Below the pieces are notes generated by a model. The model saw only the letters and a list, made by a program, of their open reading frames with translations, was not told the origin of the DNA and ran no database searches. A stretch of DNA of 64,000 nt, taken from NCBI GenBank assembly GCA_947179485.1, contig OX359250.1:12196539-12260538 (forward strand), read 5' to 3'. Shown piece by piece: positions 27,514 to 39,132 of the stretch. The DNA is from Allacma fusca. Its lineage: Eukaryota > Arthropoda > Collembola > Symphypleona > Sminthuridae. Position 1 is the first letter of the stretch; each line of letters begins with the position of its first letter. The position numbers were made by a program, and so were the translations under genes.

Positions 27514-30500
27514 CAAGGTTCATTTAACCCAACCATCCTCCCACCCACAAACACAGAGCTCCTACCCATTTCCATACTATATTGTAGAAGGCACGGGAGG
27601 CTTTGACTATTTCTAGGACTTGAGAACCTCATAAATCAAGGAGTTAAGAGACAAAATCCTTACAGTGACATTCAGATTCCTCTAATTGTAACAAAAACAT
27701 CAAGCAGTCATCGAGACCATTTTCTGGTTCCTTAAAATCTGGTAGTTACCCAAAAGCTCCTGAGAGATCCCAAGGATATTTAAGTTACGGAAAATATTTT
27801 GATTACCAGAAATCGTTTATTACCAAATTGTAGGAACTATCGTTAAAATCTCCATCCTATCAGAAATGATTACAGAGAGCCTACTCTGAGAGCATGTTGT
27901 TAAGTAGGGAAGGGCATTAAGAGCCAAGTATGAGTAAACATGTTGATATCAGAGAATGACAAACAAAACAATTTGTATCCATAATGTGTGTGTGCTACTC
28001 CAACCACACAGCTTTTTCGCAGTGACACATTCTCCAATGAGTTTTTAAACAAAATCAGTACACCACCAAATGTACTATGTAGTAAAAAGAGGAGGAAATA
28101 AATCAAGACTAGGCATAGAAAACACTACAGAGCTTCAGACAAGAGAAAGAGCAAAAACCGGTTCTTCTCAGACCAAGCTAACCGCCCATATTTCCCTTCT
28201 TTCTCCATTTTATATCATTTGTACATATCTCTCACAATGCTCTCTATATTCCTTGAAACCTCGTCCATTATTATTATTATTTCAATTATTCCTACTAGTT
28301 GAGTCAATTTTTTTTTTCAGAGGGAAATTCAATGCTCAGCAAAAACATTATTATCTCCCAAGATTAAAAACAAAAACAACAACTATAAAACCAAGCCGTT
28401 AAAATAGCACGGGCTACTTTTTAACAACTGCTCTCAAATATAACATAAGGCTCGGGGTCCCATTGAACTATCAACCGTCAAAAGATCCTTCAACGCATGG
28501 ACATCCTGCTGAAAGCTAGTACATGGAATTGTCTCATCTGTATACAGTATAACACAAGTCTGGACAAAAATATTTGAAAGGCAATTGCAAGTTGAGGACG
28601 TTACGCGTAAATCAGTCGGACAGTAAATGGGATGTTCACTCTTTTGTCACTTGAAAGGGCATTGGAAGTAATCCGACAAACCGTGCCCAATTGACCCATT
28701 GCAGGGATCAAAGATTTGAGGGAATGTTCTATTTAGATACGTTCAATGGCAGAACAGATGCACCCAGGTAAATCAAACTATTTCAACGCCCCAAAACGTT
28801 AATTTACTGTCGACAAATTACTCTCCAAAGAGCCATCACCACGGAAAGTAAAAGCTTGTGGGAGTAATCTTGTGTGTATCTACAGATAGATCCATCAATT
28901 GGTGTATTCTCGTCAAATGCTGGATTTCAAGAGAATCCTACTCCCTCATCTTGCAACCTCCCTCCAACGTTTGCTCATTCCAACAGTTCGAGCTCAGGTA
29001 TCACTTGAAAAAGTGACTAATTTGTCGGGGTGAGACTCCGAAGTGACAATGGGACAAGGAGAAGCCGGAGAAGGTCTATGAGGAAATAAAGGGGAATTTT
29101 TTAAAATTGTAAAGGATTCTTTAAATAATAAACCAAAAGTAACAATTTGTCCGCTGGTTGCTGGAAGACAAAAAAAAAAGAGAGGAGTGAATGGACGCTG
29201 GACCAAAATCTATGTAGAATGTTGGTTTATATGACAGGGGCACGTGTTTTCCAAATCCCTTGACGTTTCAAGTGATCCCTTCGGATTTACAATGCACGGG
29301 TGGCCAGTATAGCCCCAACACTGGGAGTACATATGCTAGGAAGGGAATGAGGAGCATTCTTCTAATTCGTGTTCATGACTAAACTCTTGAAACAAGGAAA
29401 TAAAATCTGTCAATAGTGCCTGCCTTCTTGACTAAGTACCGACTCCCTGGCATCCCCGACCCCTTGTCTAAGGTTACGTCAAGAGGCCCAGAAACAAATA
29501 CATTCCCTATCTGGTTTACTCTACTACACACAAGTCCCCATACAAAGTTCCAATCTGGCTCGTCCCATTGACAACAACCGAAAGGCAAAACAATCTAAAA
29601 AAAAAATATCACACTTTACTCCTTGGTTGCTACATTATCCTCCTTGACCAGACTCGTCAAGTGGAACCTTTGTAGGAGTACAGTGTAGATACTACAAAAC
29701 TTGTGGAAGTTATGTAATGTGTCGGGCCTAAGATTAAGATCCTAACTACAACTGCATCCTCCACTACTACTACTGACGTACATACTAGGCTCGGCTCTCT
29801 CTCTCTCTCTCTCTCTCCTGTATTATAATGTCCAGTAAGGATAAGTGAGCTAAAGTGGTAGTTTAGTTTCACTCAAGAGAAGTATCCTGGTACGTGGTTG
29901 GAGTAGCACTTTGAAAATAGAGAAGGCGTCTGGTGACAAATGATTTCAAGAGAAAGAGGCGCGTGCACCATTTAGAAGTAAAAGAGATACCAAAAATTGA
30001 CACAAGACTGCTCAAGGTGTACAGCATGTTGAGGATTTAGAAAAATGCTCTCTCCCTCTCTCTCTCTCTCTCTCTCACTCTCTCTCTCTCTCTCTCTTGT
30101 TCCAACCACATGTACATAATGGAGTTGTGTACGGAAAACACAAGCATAGATATGTAGTCATCAACAAATGCAGAGACGACAGCGAGTACTAAATAGACTT
30201 TAGGTTGTCGTATCTCCTCGTGAATGTTACTTGCACTCTTGTTCCTCCGTTCAGACAATAATACTATGGAGAAACAGAGACTCTCTAGACGGAAGTCTAT
30301 TTACACGAAAAGCTCCCATTTTTCATGTGACACGCCTTCTTCCATCCCTTCCTTGAGTGAAGTACACTCAATTACACACTCGTCTCTTTCCTCTCCAGCC
30401 CTCACCATATACTCACAATTAAGCAATTTAACAAAGAAATGTTACACAAGCCTTTATCCTCCATCGCTTATGAGCATAATATGATCCACACGGGGATGTA

Positions 30501-31060
30501 CGGCAATGTCATGGAAGCCTCCACTAAAATATTCCTCTGCCTCCCAACAATCCTCAACACTAGGATATAGTACTCCAGTAAAGTAATAATACATAGATAC
30601 AGTAGTAGCCATGCACACATGACAATGCATACTATAGATCCATATCCAGTATGTATTCAAAAATCCTTGAAGAGCTCAAACGTAGGAAGACTCATACGTC
30701 ACTAAACTGACCCTTTTTTAGCATGGAGGTACAGTATAAAAAAGTGGAAAGTAATTTCCTATATGATAACCCAAGCCTCCTAAAATTCTAACAAGTATCT
30801 TTCATTCATTACTCCTGTTGAGCAGTACGGTCTCAGTAGCTCTATCTCGTTGAGAATTATCCATGAAAAGGATAGGGAAAAAACTTGAGAAAAATTATAT
30901 CACTAATCATAACCCTCTTGTGGCGCATTATTTGAGGGAGTACACGGCACCAGAGCATATGTACTCTCTCAAGTTACATTAGATCTAGTGTAATAGCGAT
31001 TAATACTTGAATTCACAGAAGTTCGGGGTTGTTGTGTAGTAGCAATATTAAAATTTTTTC

Positions 31061-31140
<80 letters not shown>

Positions 31141-32808
31141 GAAGCTGGTGACGATGACTTGTATTGAGACTTGGGGAATAACGTAGTCATGGATAAATTC
31201 ACGCTTACACAGGACTGAGTCTTGTAAAGTAATGATTACTTGAAGTACGTGTGCATCATTAAGACAGACGTGAACGTGTTTCCTGTATCATCCTCATCCC
31301 ATGAGCATATTCAGAGTCTCTTGTCTTTCACTCTCTCACAGTCGAATCTAATAAATAATAATAGTCATCTTGGCACCACTACATTTTTTTTCCCTCCAAC
31401 ACCAATCCAGTTACACTCATCGTCAGTCCGACTCAAATGATACCATTTAAGCATGAAACATCTTTTAGAAATGCTTAATTTTTCCCAAGTTCCTACCTTC
31501 CTTTTTTTTTTCCAAGCACACTCTACATACGAGCAATACTCTTGAAAACCCCTCTCTTATTAGCACGACCCATAGTCCACTGTTACAAGGGTGGGGAGTT
31601 GGGGAAAAGGATACAATTTTTTTTTTCACCAATTTAACAAATTTTAAGTGCTCAGCCTGTATTAACAGAGCACCAGTGGTTTATGAACACTGGAGGATTT
31701 TTTTCTTTCTCTCCCGTATAACGTGTAGACACACGCAATTTTTAAAAGCTTGAAAAAATTTTGGGGGTGAAGAATTTTTGAATGTGTAGATGGGGAAGAT
31801 ATAAAGTTGGGTAATATTAGGCTGTAGTGTTCAATTATTCCTTTTATAGTCTGTAGGCTTCCGGTAAGGCCTTTGCTCTTTCGACATCATAAAATTCCCT
31901 ACATGAATTTTAGGAAATTGTAGCGCCTTCACTTGCACAACCACTCACTGCCCTGTACCAACGCCTCATTTTAGTCATCGTAAACATGCTAAGACCTTTA
32001 CTGGAAATTTGGCCAGTCGTAAAACTTTTAAATGATTCAACCTAGTTATGGCCACAAGAGACCGTTTTAGATAGGACAGGGCTCAATTAGTGTACTCTCT
32101 CTCTCTCTCTCTGTACGCAGTTACGCACATGCTATACAAATCCCATGTATACTTACACACTGTGGTGTGGTAACTCAATTCAATCGTTAAGTCCAGTTGA
32201 CTTTTTGCACACATGTAACATCTATATTATAGTAATTATGGAGGAGAATTTGCGGATTTATTTAAGCAACCCTTCCCAGGCATAAAAAAAGGTTCCTCTG
32301 TTATTACAGTAACTTCCAACTGTAGGTTTACAGTACTGTCCACAGCAGGCTGCATGTATATATGTATAGTGTACGAGACATTCATATAATGTACATACCT
32401 ATACCCTAGAGTAAGTATACGTCAGTTTCCGAAATACATAATTACTCAAACCAATGGTACCTGACTTGGGACACTTGAGAGTGAAGGAAGCTGCTGGGCT
32501 ATGTGGAAGATATATCTATCTATAATAATTATATATGTTTATATACAATGCATATAATCCTTTACTGTTAATGTAAAGTACTGTAGCCACAACCACGAGC
32601 ATGATTGTATTTAATTCCTATGTCTGTAAATTTCAGGGAAGTTTCCGTGGTTTCAAGTGGAATAAATGTAACTAATAATTATACAGATGATCGAGTGGGA
32701 GAATATATATCTTAAGAGATGTTTCATTTCCCAAAGGGTTCACTTTTTCTTTCCAATTGGGTGCTATTAGTCCCAGAGTCCGGGCTGAGGAGGGAGAGAT
32801 GAGAAAGT

Positions 32809-32843
<35 letters not shown>

Positions 32844-35800
32844 CCCGTTGTGTGGAAGGAAGGAAGGAAGGAGAAGATGAAGAAAAAGAAGGACAGGAGT
32901 GAAGAACAAATAATAGAGAGGTAGGATGGATTCAATGAGCCCTTAAGGATTCAAGACACGTTGCTCAATTAGTGTGTTTCGGGAAGCCCGTGATTAGTAA
33001 GAATCGGAGCAGATGGATATCGGACAAGGGAAAAAGCACTCGTGTTCACTCGATAATTCTAGGTTCCTGGCAACTCCTTCCGGCACAAACACAATTTTCG
33101 AGTGGCTACTTGACACGGTGGTCTTAATTAAACTCCATCAATTTATTTCCTAACAAATCCCCTCCTCACTTCTCCTCAATTAACACTCCCTAGAACAGAT
33201 CTCAAATTATTTCATTAATCAATCCTGCCCCTTCGAGGATTCTCACTTCGGAAGACGGGAGACTGGGCCGGCACCTTAATTAGATATTCATGTCTTCCTT
33301 AATAAAATCATCATGCAAATCAATTGTTTGCTCAACTGGACAGCCTTCTCTTTTATTGTTAAGCGTCACTGTAAATAAACGCCTCTCTCACTCCGACTCA
33401 AAACTCCTTGGGCTCACTCCTCCAATGTCTACATTGAAAAACCCTTAACTCCCTCGCAGCTCCTTTTTAATTCCTAACTGTTCCTTTATCAGTATTTGTG
33501 TAAATTTTTTTTACCCCCAAACCAAATTTGATCCGGACTTTTTTCCCCGAGATCATTTTTCTCCCAACCGTTTTTATCCCATTCAAATAATTATTAATGA
33601 GGAAAGATTTTTTGTCCATCACAAAACCCTGGTCCGGATAGATTTTTCAGTAGAAAACTATTCCCCCCAGTAAATAGCATTATTTCTGATGACACTATTT
33701 TTTTTTATGATTGAAGCTGGACCCCTAAATTCGTTGAGGATGAAAATCTAAAGAGAAACAAAATTGGGGACAATCTTACCTTGCCGGGTTCCTTATCAAA
33801 GTCACAGTCCCGAATGTCATTGGCATAGCCATTTGTGGCAGGATTGAAGACTAACTGAAGATTTGTACCAGTTGCAACAAATGCCTGTAAATTAGTAACG
33901 TTAGCCGATAACATTTTTCCTGCGATCAAATTCCCCTAAAAATTAATGTCTTACTACTAAAAATCCTTAATGATAAGAGAGTAGAAGGTAGAGTAAGGCA
34001 GTTAGAGAGACTATTGGAGGTTCAAACACATTGTAGCTGAGAGAGATGACATGAGCAGAGAACAGAAGTTAGTGCACACCAGCCAGACGAAATATTCCGG
34101 AGAAACTCGTTAAATGACACTAGACCCAGGGTTTGAACTTGTCTACAGATAGATTGCAGTCAGTCATAAAAATACAATCCGTTTACTCGAGCGTTTTTAG
34201 GTTGTGGGAGTGCACGTACCAAAAGATTCCACAAGTAACTTTGTCTGGACTGGAGATCATTTCATGGAGCTATATACGTACAAACTTTTTTTTTTTTACT
34301 TCAACTCAGAGCACACACACACACACAAAAAAACAAGGCACAAGCTGTCAGTCAGTCCTGCTTTATACAGGCAGAGTACTATTATACATTTTGAAAGCTT
34401 GACGTCGGGATGATTTTTATCAAAAGCAGATTATTTGTTTTCTCTTCGTGAGGCGGTAAAAGGTTTCAATCAAAGGAAACCAGATTTTTCAATTGCTTCC
34501 GTTGTTCTTGCACAGCGGCTCTTTCCCTTGAATAAAACACAGATTCTAGCGCAAAAATCTAACACCCTGTGAACCAACGAAATAATTCCAGGCTTTCCGT
34601 AATGTTCAAAATATACACCATTCCTTTTTCCACATTTATGTTTTTTTAGCTCCTGGATTTCATCCATAAGATCCCTCGCATCTTCAAACTTAAAATCTTG
34701 AGCAGCCTTCTCCAACGAATAAAGATTACTCATTATTTTGGCTCCGCATCAAATTCTTCAGGACTTTACGGTCTCGAATCTTCCACAAAAGTTAAGCTCC
34801 ATTGTGATTAATAGGAGGATTTTTTTTTCCTCCATAGAAACTTTACATACGAGGAGTTCCCCTATAAGCTGAACGTTTTAGTATCAGAAGTGATTAAAAT
34901 GGATCAAAATTGGTTTTAGGAGCTTATCCAATGAAGGAAGACACATCTCTTATCCACACCTCGGAGCTATGAAGCTTCTTCATCCAAAAAGTGTTTCATG
35001 TATATAAAAAAAAAGATTCATTCAATCCCTGTTTTTTCTCATGGGAACGTCAATTATTCTGAGAAACTGGCGTCAAATTCCCAGAAAATTGATTTTTTTG
35101 CTGGGATTTCTTCGTCTTGGAGGTCTTTGAATCCCTTTGCTTGAAAAAGGCTTGACTCATTAATAAGACGATCGACGACAGAGACGTGTTTTTTTTTTTA
35201 CTATATGCCAAATAGGCAACAGTCTTCACGGAACAAGTACACGCACAACATTTCCAACACTTTGTCCATTTATTAGAAAGAAAAGTCACACTATTTCCAA
35301 TCCAACTGGTACTTCTCGAAGGGAGACGTGGAGTCACAAAAAGCCTCGTCCTCCCTGGAGTTGAGGAGTGTTGAGGAACCACAGGAGATTTCCCGGTTGA
35401 GGAATTGTTTGTGGGTAACGTGCGACAAACCTACCTTTTCTGGTCGGCGGTTTGAAAATTAAATCCGAGGTTGACTTCCACACAATATCACTCTCTTTGG
35501 GAAATTAGTCATCAAAACGGAACTTAAATACGAAGACTTACAGTAGGATTACACTATTATAATAAAAGAGGAGATAAAAGTGAAGGAAAATATGAGAAAT
35601 CTCACTATTTCTGTATGTCCCTCCCGGCAACCATTCTGGAACCGCATTTGTCTCTCTTCTACCGGCCTGTCCCTATAACCTGTATACCGAACCTGGAAAT
35701 GGACAATTCAATTAAATATTCAAAAAACCACAGTCAAAAATTCAAATTCATCCTTTTAAATCCCTCTGTGAGATCCTCCTCTACTGGCAATAAGACAATT

Positions 35801-36443
35801 GTCTCAACCCCCAAAATCTCCTTCGAATTTTGAACACTGCCTGAACAAAAAGGGCTTCAGTTTCTCTGAACAATCCTTTAAAAATTCAAAACTCACAGAG
35901 TTACCACAAATATGAAGGGACAATTTAATAGGACACATTCCAATCAATTTTGTTAGGCGTACAAAAAGTGTATAATTTTTTAACGACAGGAATGGGATTG
36001 TCTTGAAATGCTTGGAGATAAATTGCTGACATGGTTGATTGACTCCTCTTGAAGCGGAGGGTTTCCGAAGGGAATGTTATTTCACAAAAATTTGCTCGAG
36101 AATTGACAGAAAAATTGACTGCCGAGTCAAAATTGCTGGTTTAAAAAAGGAATTAAACTGTACTCACCTCACTTTCTCGACTTAATCTCCGGAAAAGCTC
36201 ATCTGACTCGAACTTACTCTTCTGATCGGGTACAACACGTGGCATTTTAAAATAAAATCGGGGTTTTGGTTGCGGCTCGTAGAAAGAGTCAAAAGGTAAC
36301 ATTGTGGCTACTGTGGTTTTTTGATGGAAATTAAGATGATCAAGATGATGTTGGTGTAGATGTTGTTGTTGTTGTTGTTGATGGATTGAATGATGAGACG
36401 GATGGCCTAAACAAGACACAGTCTCACGACACAGTCTACTCAT
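5999..36443 (-). CDS. CBFB: Core-binding factor subunit beta (Brother/Big brother homologue), 5 coding exons
   Basis: Non-DNA-binding partner of RUNX (Runt) transcription factors; it raises their DNA affinity and stability in the nucleus. Joined exons 36443-36168, 35692-35606, 33884-33780, 6942-6826 and 6184-5999 give 256 residues, all junctions in phase 0 with GT-AG introns. The conserved core begins at Met67 (MPRVVPDQKSKFES), continues through VRYTGYRDRP (93-102) and AFVATGTNLQL (122-132), and ends in FIMNGVCVRWRGWLDLERLD (163-182) and CLEYDEE. This order matches the known family. Asn166 in the MNGVCV motif corresponds to human Asn104, known from structural work to matter for RUNX contact. 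Residues 21-40 are Gln/His-rich. Met1, Met48 and Met67 are all in-frame starts; the usual core begins at Met67, and Met48 (MLPFD) is also plausible. The extreme C-terminus (about 224-256) is uncertain because a GTACGT donor-like site lies within exon 5. The gene assignment is very secure; the two ends are less so. Confidence 0.95.
6826..6942 (-). CDS. CBFB: CBFB coding exon 4
   Basis: 117 nt, residues 157-195, VHLRSHFIMNGVCVRWRGWL through EYDEEAAQ, the most conserved part of the family. The acceptor is CAG at 6945-6943 and the donor GTAAGT is at 6825-6820. It is separated from exon 3 by about 26.8 kb. Confidence 0.95.
9886..9913. repeat. (CT)n microsatellite
   Basis: Perfect CT dinucleotide run within CBFB intron 3. 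Confidence 0.95.
11426..11459. repeat. (CA)n microsatellite, interrupted
   Basis: CA dinucleotides with one TC interruption. A (CT)n tract lies 55 bp upstream at 11352-11371. Confidence 0.93.
14391..14586. repeat. Degenerate minisatellite, core AAGTGGGTAAT
   Basis: About eight head-to-tail units of roughly 19-31 bp share the core GGATGCAAGTGGGTAAT. The first units are nearly identical and later ones decay (GTGACTAAT, GTGAGTGAT). Spacer lengths vary through insertion of AAATATATA. No coding frame runs through it. Confidence 0.88.
15529..15564. repeat. (ACT)n trinucleotide microsatellite
   Basis: ACT/TAC triplets with one CTT interruption. Confidence 0.93.
17108..17172. repeat. (GA)n microsatellite, longest pure tract in the window
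   Basis: 65 bp of uninterrupted GA. Open frames of alternating Arg-Glu or Ser-Leu across it are repeat artefacts. Confidence 0.98.
19450..19471. repeat. poly-T tract
   Basis: 22 consecutive T within CBFB intron 3. It could be the reversed A-tail of an old retroposed copy, but no element or target duplication was recognised around it. Confidence 0.9.
25755..25801. repeat. (GA)n microsatellite
   Basis: 47 bp of pure GA. Confidence 0.97.
26534..26584. repeat. (GA)n microsatellite, imperfect 3' end
   Basis: Pure GA to about 26570, then AAGG and AGGG variants. A related array with GACA variants lies at 26934-26977. Confidence 0.96.
27478..27513. repeat. Compound (AT)n-(AG)n microsatellite
   Basis: About 20 bp of AT followed directly by about 17 bp of AG. 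Confidence 0.95.
30048..30099. repeat. (CT)n microsatellite, interrupted
   Basis: CT dinucleotides broken by CCC and CAC. A smaller pure (CT)n lies at 29795-29818. Confidence 0.96.
31064..31136. repeat. Compound (CT)n-(TG)n microsatellite
   Basis: An imperfect CT tract (31064-31093) directly followed by 42 bp of pure TG (31095-31136). A pyrimidine run next to an alternating purine-pyrimidine run could adopt non-B DNA. Confidence 0.97.
32812..32842. repeat. (GA)n microsatellite
   Basis: 31 bp of pure GA, followed shortly by a GGAA repeat at about 32855-32870. Confidence 0.96.
33780..33884 (-). CDS. CBFB: CBFB coding exon 3
   Basis: 105 nt, residues 122-156, AFVATGTNLQLVFNPATNGY through DKEPGK. 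The acceptor is TTACAG (33885-33890) and the donor GTAAGA starts at 33779. The GTNLQL strand and the acidic DCDFDKEPGK turn are typical of the CBF-beta fold. Confidence 0.94.
33885..35605 (-). other. CBFB: CBFB intron 2 (about 1.7 kb)
   Basis: GTGAGA donor at 35605, CAG acceptor at 33885. It contains two same-strand open frames (35382-35050 and 34733-34470), discussed separately, a short (AC)n at 34310-34326 and poly-T tracts. Confidence 0.85.
34470..34733 (-). CDS. Hypothetical 87-residue ORF with UVR-like motif inside CBFB intron 2
   Basis: Starts ATG at 34733 and ends TGA at 34470. Residues 6-29 (SLEKAAQDFKFEDARDLMDE and on to IQELKK) resemble the UVR motif seen in UvrB, McsA and ClpC proteins: a Leu/Ala helix, then F-E-x-A-R-x-L-x-D-E-I-x-x-L-K. 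The rest has several cysteines and no family I recognise. In the same frame, two stop codons separate it from an upstream ATG at about 34803, so it may be an exon of a nested gene, a decayed copy, or chance. There is no visible splice partner or promoter. Confidence 0.25.
   Translation of the reverse strand: MSNLYSLEKAAQDFKFEDARDLMDEIQELKKHKCGKRNGVYFEHYGKPGIISLVHRVLDFCARICVLFKGKSRCARTTEAIEKSGFL
35606..35692 (-). CDS. CBFB: CBFB coding exon 2
   Basis: 87 nt, residues 93-121, from VRYTGYRDRPVEERQ to CREGHTEI. It is flanked by a CAG acceptor (35695-35693) and a GTGAGA donor (35605-35600). No long open frame covers it because it is short; it was found by reading for the conserved YTGYRDRP block. 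Confidence 0.93.
36168..36443 (-). CDS. CBFB: CBFB coding exon 1 (N-terminus)
   Basis: Encodes residues 1-92. It ends at SRESE just before a GTGAGT donor at 36167-36162. A CAA-repeat tract (36357-36380 region) encodes the Gln run, followed by a His-rich stretch. A TTTAG acceptor-like site at about 36407 and a GTGAGT donor at 36485-36480 suggest a 79-nt upstream intron. If that intron is used, Met1 would be removed and translation would begin at Met48 or at an upstream codon. Confidence 0.9.
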
Positions 36444-39092
36444 GACTGAAGGTGTTCACTGCCTTCCTTGGTGGCCAACACTCACCGTCAGGGACACCCA
36501 CTTCCTATACGCTGGGTAAAAATCCCAATTTCTCTTCGTCGGGAGTGGCCCAATCCTGTGTGAACTACTGAGGGATTGGTTGGGGCTCTCGGGGAAGGAG
36601 GTGCTTCCCCAGACCTTTTCAAAATCACAACACAGATCAATAAACACTCATCATCCACTTAAATACATTTCTCTCTGTTTACATCTGTTCAGTCAACAGG
36701 AAAACTCCATGTCTCCATTGTCCCTCTCCCCAATTTACTCTACTTTTTTTTATATCATCTAATTTCTCAGATCCAGTCCTCGAAAAATTGAGGCCCACCT
36801 CTTCAAAATTAAATGCCAGGGAATCCGACATCAGACGTAAAAATCCTATGTCTTCCCGGAGTTTAGTTATCAAATGTTATACATTTCTAAAATCTTCGAA
36901 CGCAGAAACCCTTCACTCACATATATTATTCCTGATAAATTAGCATTGGCATTTGGCATTGACTGTCGGACTTGGTCACTCCGTTGGTTATCATCTCCAA
37001 AACCAAAACATCCGCGGTCCTTCCCAGAAGAAATCTTCCCCAACATTCCAAGGACTGTATAATAACATGGGAATTATTGCTTCAGTCTATCTTTAATTAT
37101 TAAGGATTTTTCATTGAGGGTATAAAATAACTAACTTCGGACTGCTCTTACTGTAACTTATACTCCTTGGGACTGGCGATTTTTTTTGTAAGAACTACTA
37201 CCGTTATTAGACGCATTATCCTGAGTAAATGATTTATCATTGCTGGGGATTCTCAAAAATGTGATGACATATTCACTAAAAATACAAGCCATTCGTTATA
37301 GCGAGAGTTGTATTTATGATGGGATCTTGGGATATAGCAATAACAAACTATGGTTTTATTCTTGAGGTGTAGATGTAGGTGAGACTCCGTCCCCTGTGGA
37401 CTGAAACCCCAAATGGGAAAATGAACAATTGTGTGATTGTTGTTAGATCAATGGTTTTTCCATAAAAATGCTGCTGCTTGTGAGGCCGTTCGTAGAATAT
37501 TATAAAACAAAGTAGGAAATAAGAGCGTAAGATTCTCAATGGGTTATGATAGGGACTTGACTGTACTGGTAATATTTTGAGACCTGCCATTGTGGAAATT
37601 ATATAAAATAGTTTAAATTTTGTTGGAAGGAAATAATTTCACAGTGTATAAAAATTGTGCTGAATCAATAGCGAAGAAAAAATGAGGAAAAATAAGTAAT
37701 GGTGCGTAAATATATAATTATGAGTTACTGCAACTGCCGTTGGTGAAAATATTAAATGTGGCTATTCCTGTAGGCATCAATTTTGTGGTTGCCTCCAAAG
37801 GAACGTTTCTGGGTTAATGTAACAATTAAATCCTGAGAATTACTTTCATTAGTTCACATAATTATTTCCACGTTGTTATTTTGAAGCTGCAGTTGAAAAT
37901 ATTGGGGATGCATTTTTTTTAGAGTAACACAGTTTTTCAATGTAAATACGGAGATACATAGATCCGAAAGGCTTTTGGAATTAACTTTGAAATATTTGTT
38001 GTTGCTAAACATTGAGTATATAGTAAGGGCTGCATTTCCTGTAGGAATTAGTATGCCAGGGTGTCAAAGGAGGTAAAAACCAGATGAGTGCATTTCTACT
38101 AATCGAAGAACGTTAATTTTTAAATCATGCTTGAAATCTAGGCCATCAGATCTTCAATTCCAAAAACACTTGTGCATACATGTATATATATATAAATATA
38201 TTTATATTGTACCTTCTAAGCTCTCGTGAACATGGGGTAGTAAAGATAAAAACTGAAGTTGTAACATTCCTGAAGCATCTGTATCTATACAATACGTTTC
38301 AGTATGCTCCTATACATATCCCTTTAAAGAATCAACCTTGTTTTTAGTTTTGATTGACGGAGATCAGTCCTTGAAAAGTTCTTTGAAAAATGATTCAGCC
38401 AAATGAGACACTCATTTATGACATTACTACTCCTGCACCTGTAATAGTCTCAATACCCAAATACAATTTATCTCCGAAAGGTACTACAATTAAAATGATG
38501 AATGACGCTAGTGAGGGAGTTCAACCTTGCAGTGTGAGTGAGTATTGATGGAAATCAATGTTTTGGGGAATTCCTTGAAAAATGATGAGAGGAAATTACA
38601 TGAGCGTTACATATCTATACATTTTCATAGGATGTGCAGGAGAGTAGGAGCTATATGATCCGGACAGCGGACACTTTTGAGACTTGGTGTTTCCTGTGTG
38701 ATGTGACGCGAGCCAAAAATTCTGGATACACGTCGTGGGTTCTTTGGAGCGCGTTCGCTCCGGATGATTATGAATTTTAGGGTAAATAAAAACAACTTGA
38801 GGCATACCAAGTTGTACATGGTGACATGTTGGCAACCGAATTCACTGGACTGTAGAAGGAGAAAAAAAAAAGAATGGAGACGAAGAACTCCCAAAGAGAG
38901 AACATCATCTTCTACTTTAAATAATTGATAGCTCTCGTCTTTTATGCTTTTATACACCTTGTATCCTCTTGAGCTCACTTGGGTTCTTCGTCGTGTTGTC
39001 CCCTGTAAAAATATATACCGAAGCCGGCGGAGACTCAGAATGTCAAAACCGTTGCTCTATACTGTTAGATTCTCTCATCAACATGACATGAC

Positions 39093-39095
<3 letters not shown>

Positions 39096-39126
<31 letters not shown>
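39096..39126. repeat. (GA)n microsatellite
   Basis: 31 bp of pure AG, the last long GA tract before the gene-rich right part of the window. Confidence 0.96.

Positions 39127-39132
<6 letters not shown>

Larger units (their letters stand above)
6943..33779 (-). other. CBFB: CBFB intron 3 (about 26.8 kb)
   Basis: Begins with a GTAAGA donor at 33779 and ends with a CAG acceptor at 6943. No nested gene was recognised on either strand. The main contents are microsatellites and one minisatellite: GA/CT tracts at 8614, 9886, 11352, 12663, 17108, 20648, 22869, 25755, 26534, 26934, 27497, 29795, 30048, 31064, 32097 and 32812; AC/TG tracts at 11426, 16379, 17652, 23072 and 31095; ACT/TAC at 15529-15564; CACATACA at about 15260-15298; poly-T at 19450-19471; poly-C at 24373-24385; GGAA at about 32855-32870; and the 14.4 kb minisatellite. 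Non-repeat DNA between them could hold enhancers, but I see no specific element. Confidence 0.85.

Noticed and set aside
36456..36873. Two minus-strand frames upstream of CBFB as extra coding exons
   Set aside because: The donor at 36485 does not join the first one in frame to the CBFB exon, and neither has a recognisable domain; a non-coding 5' exon is more likely.
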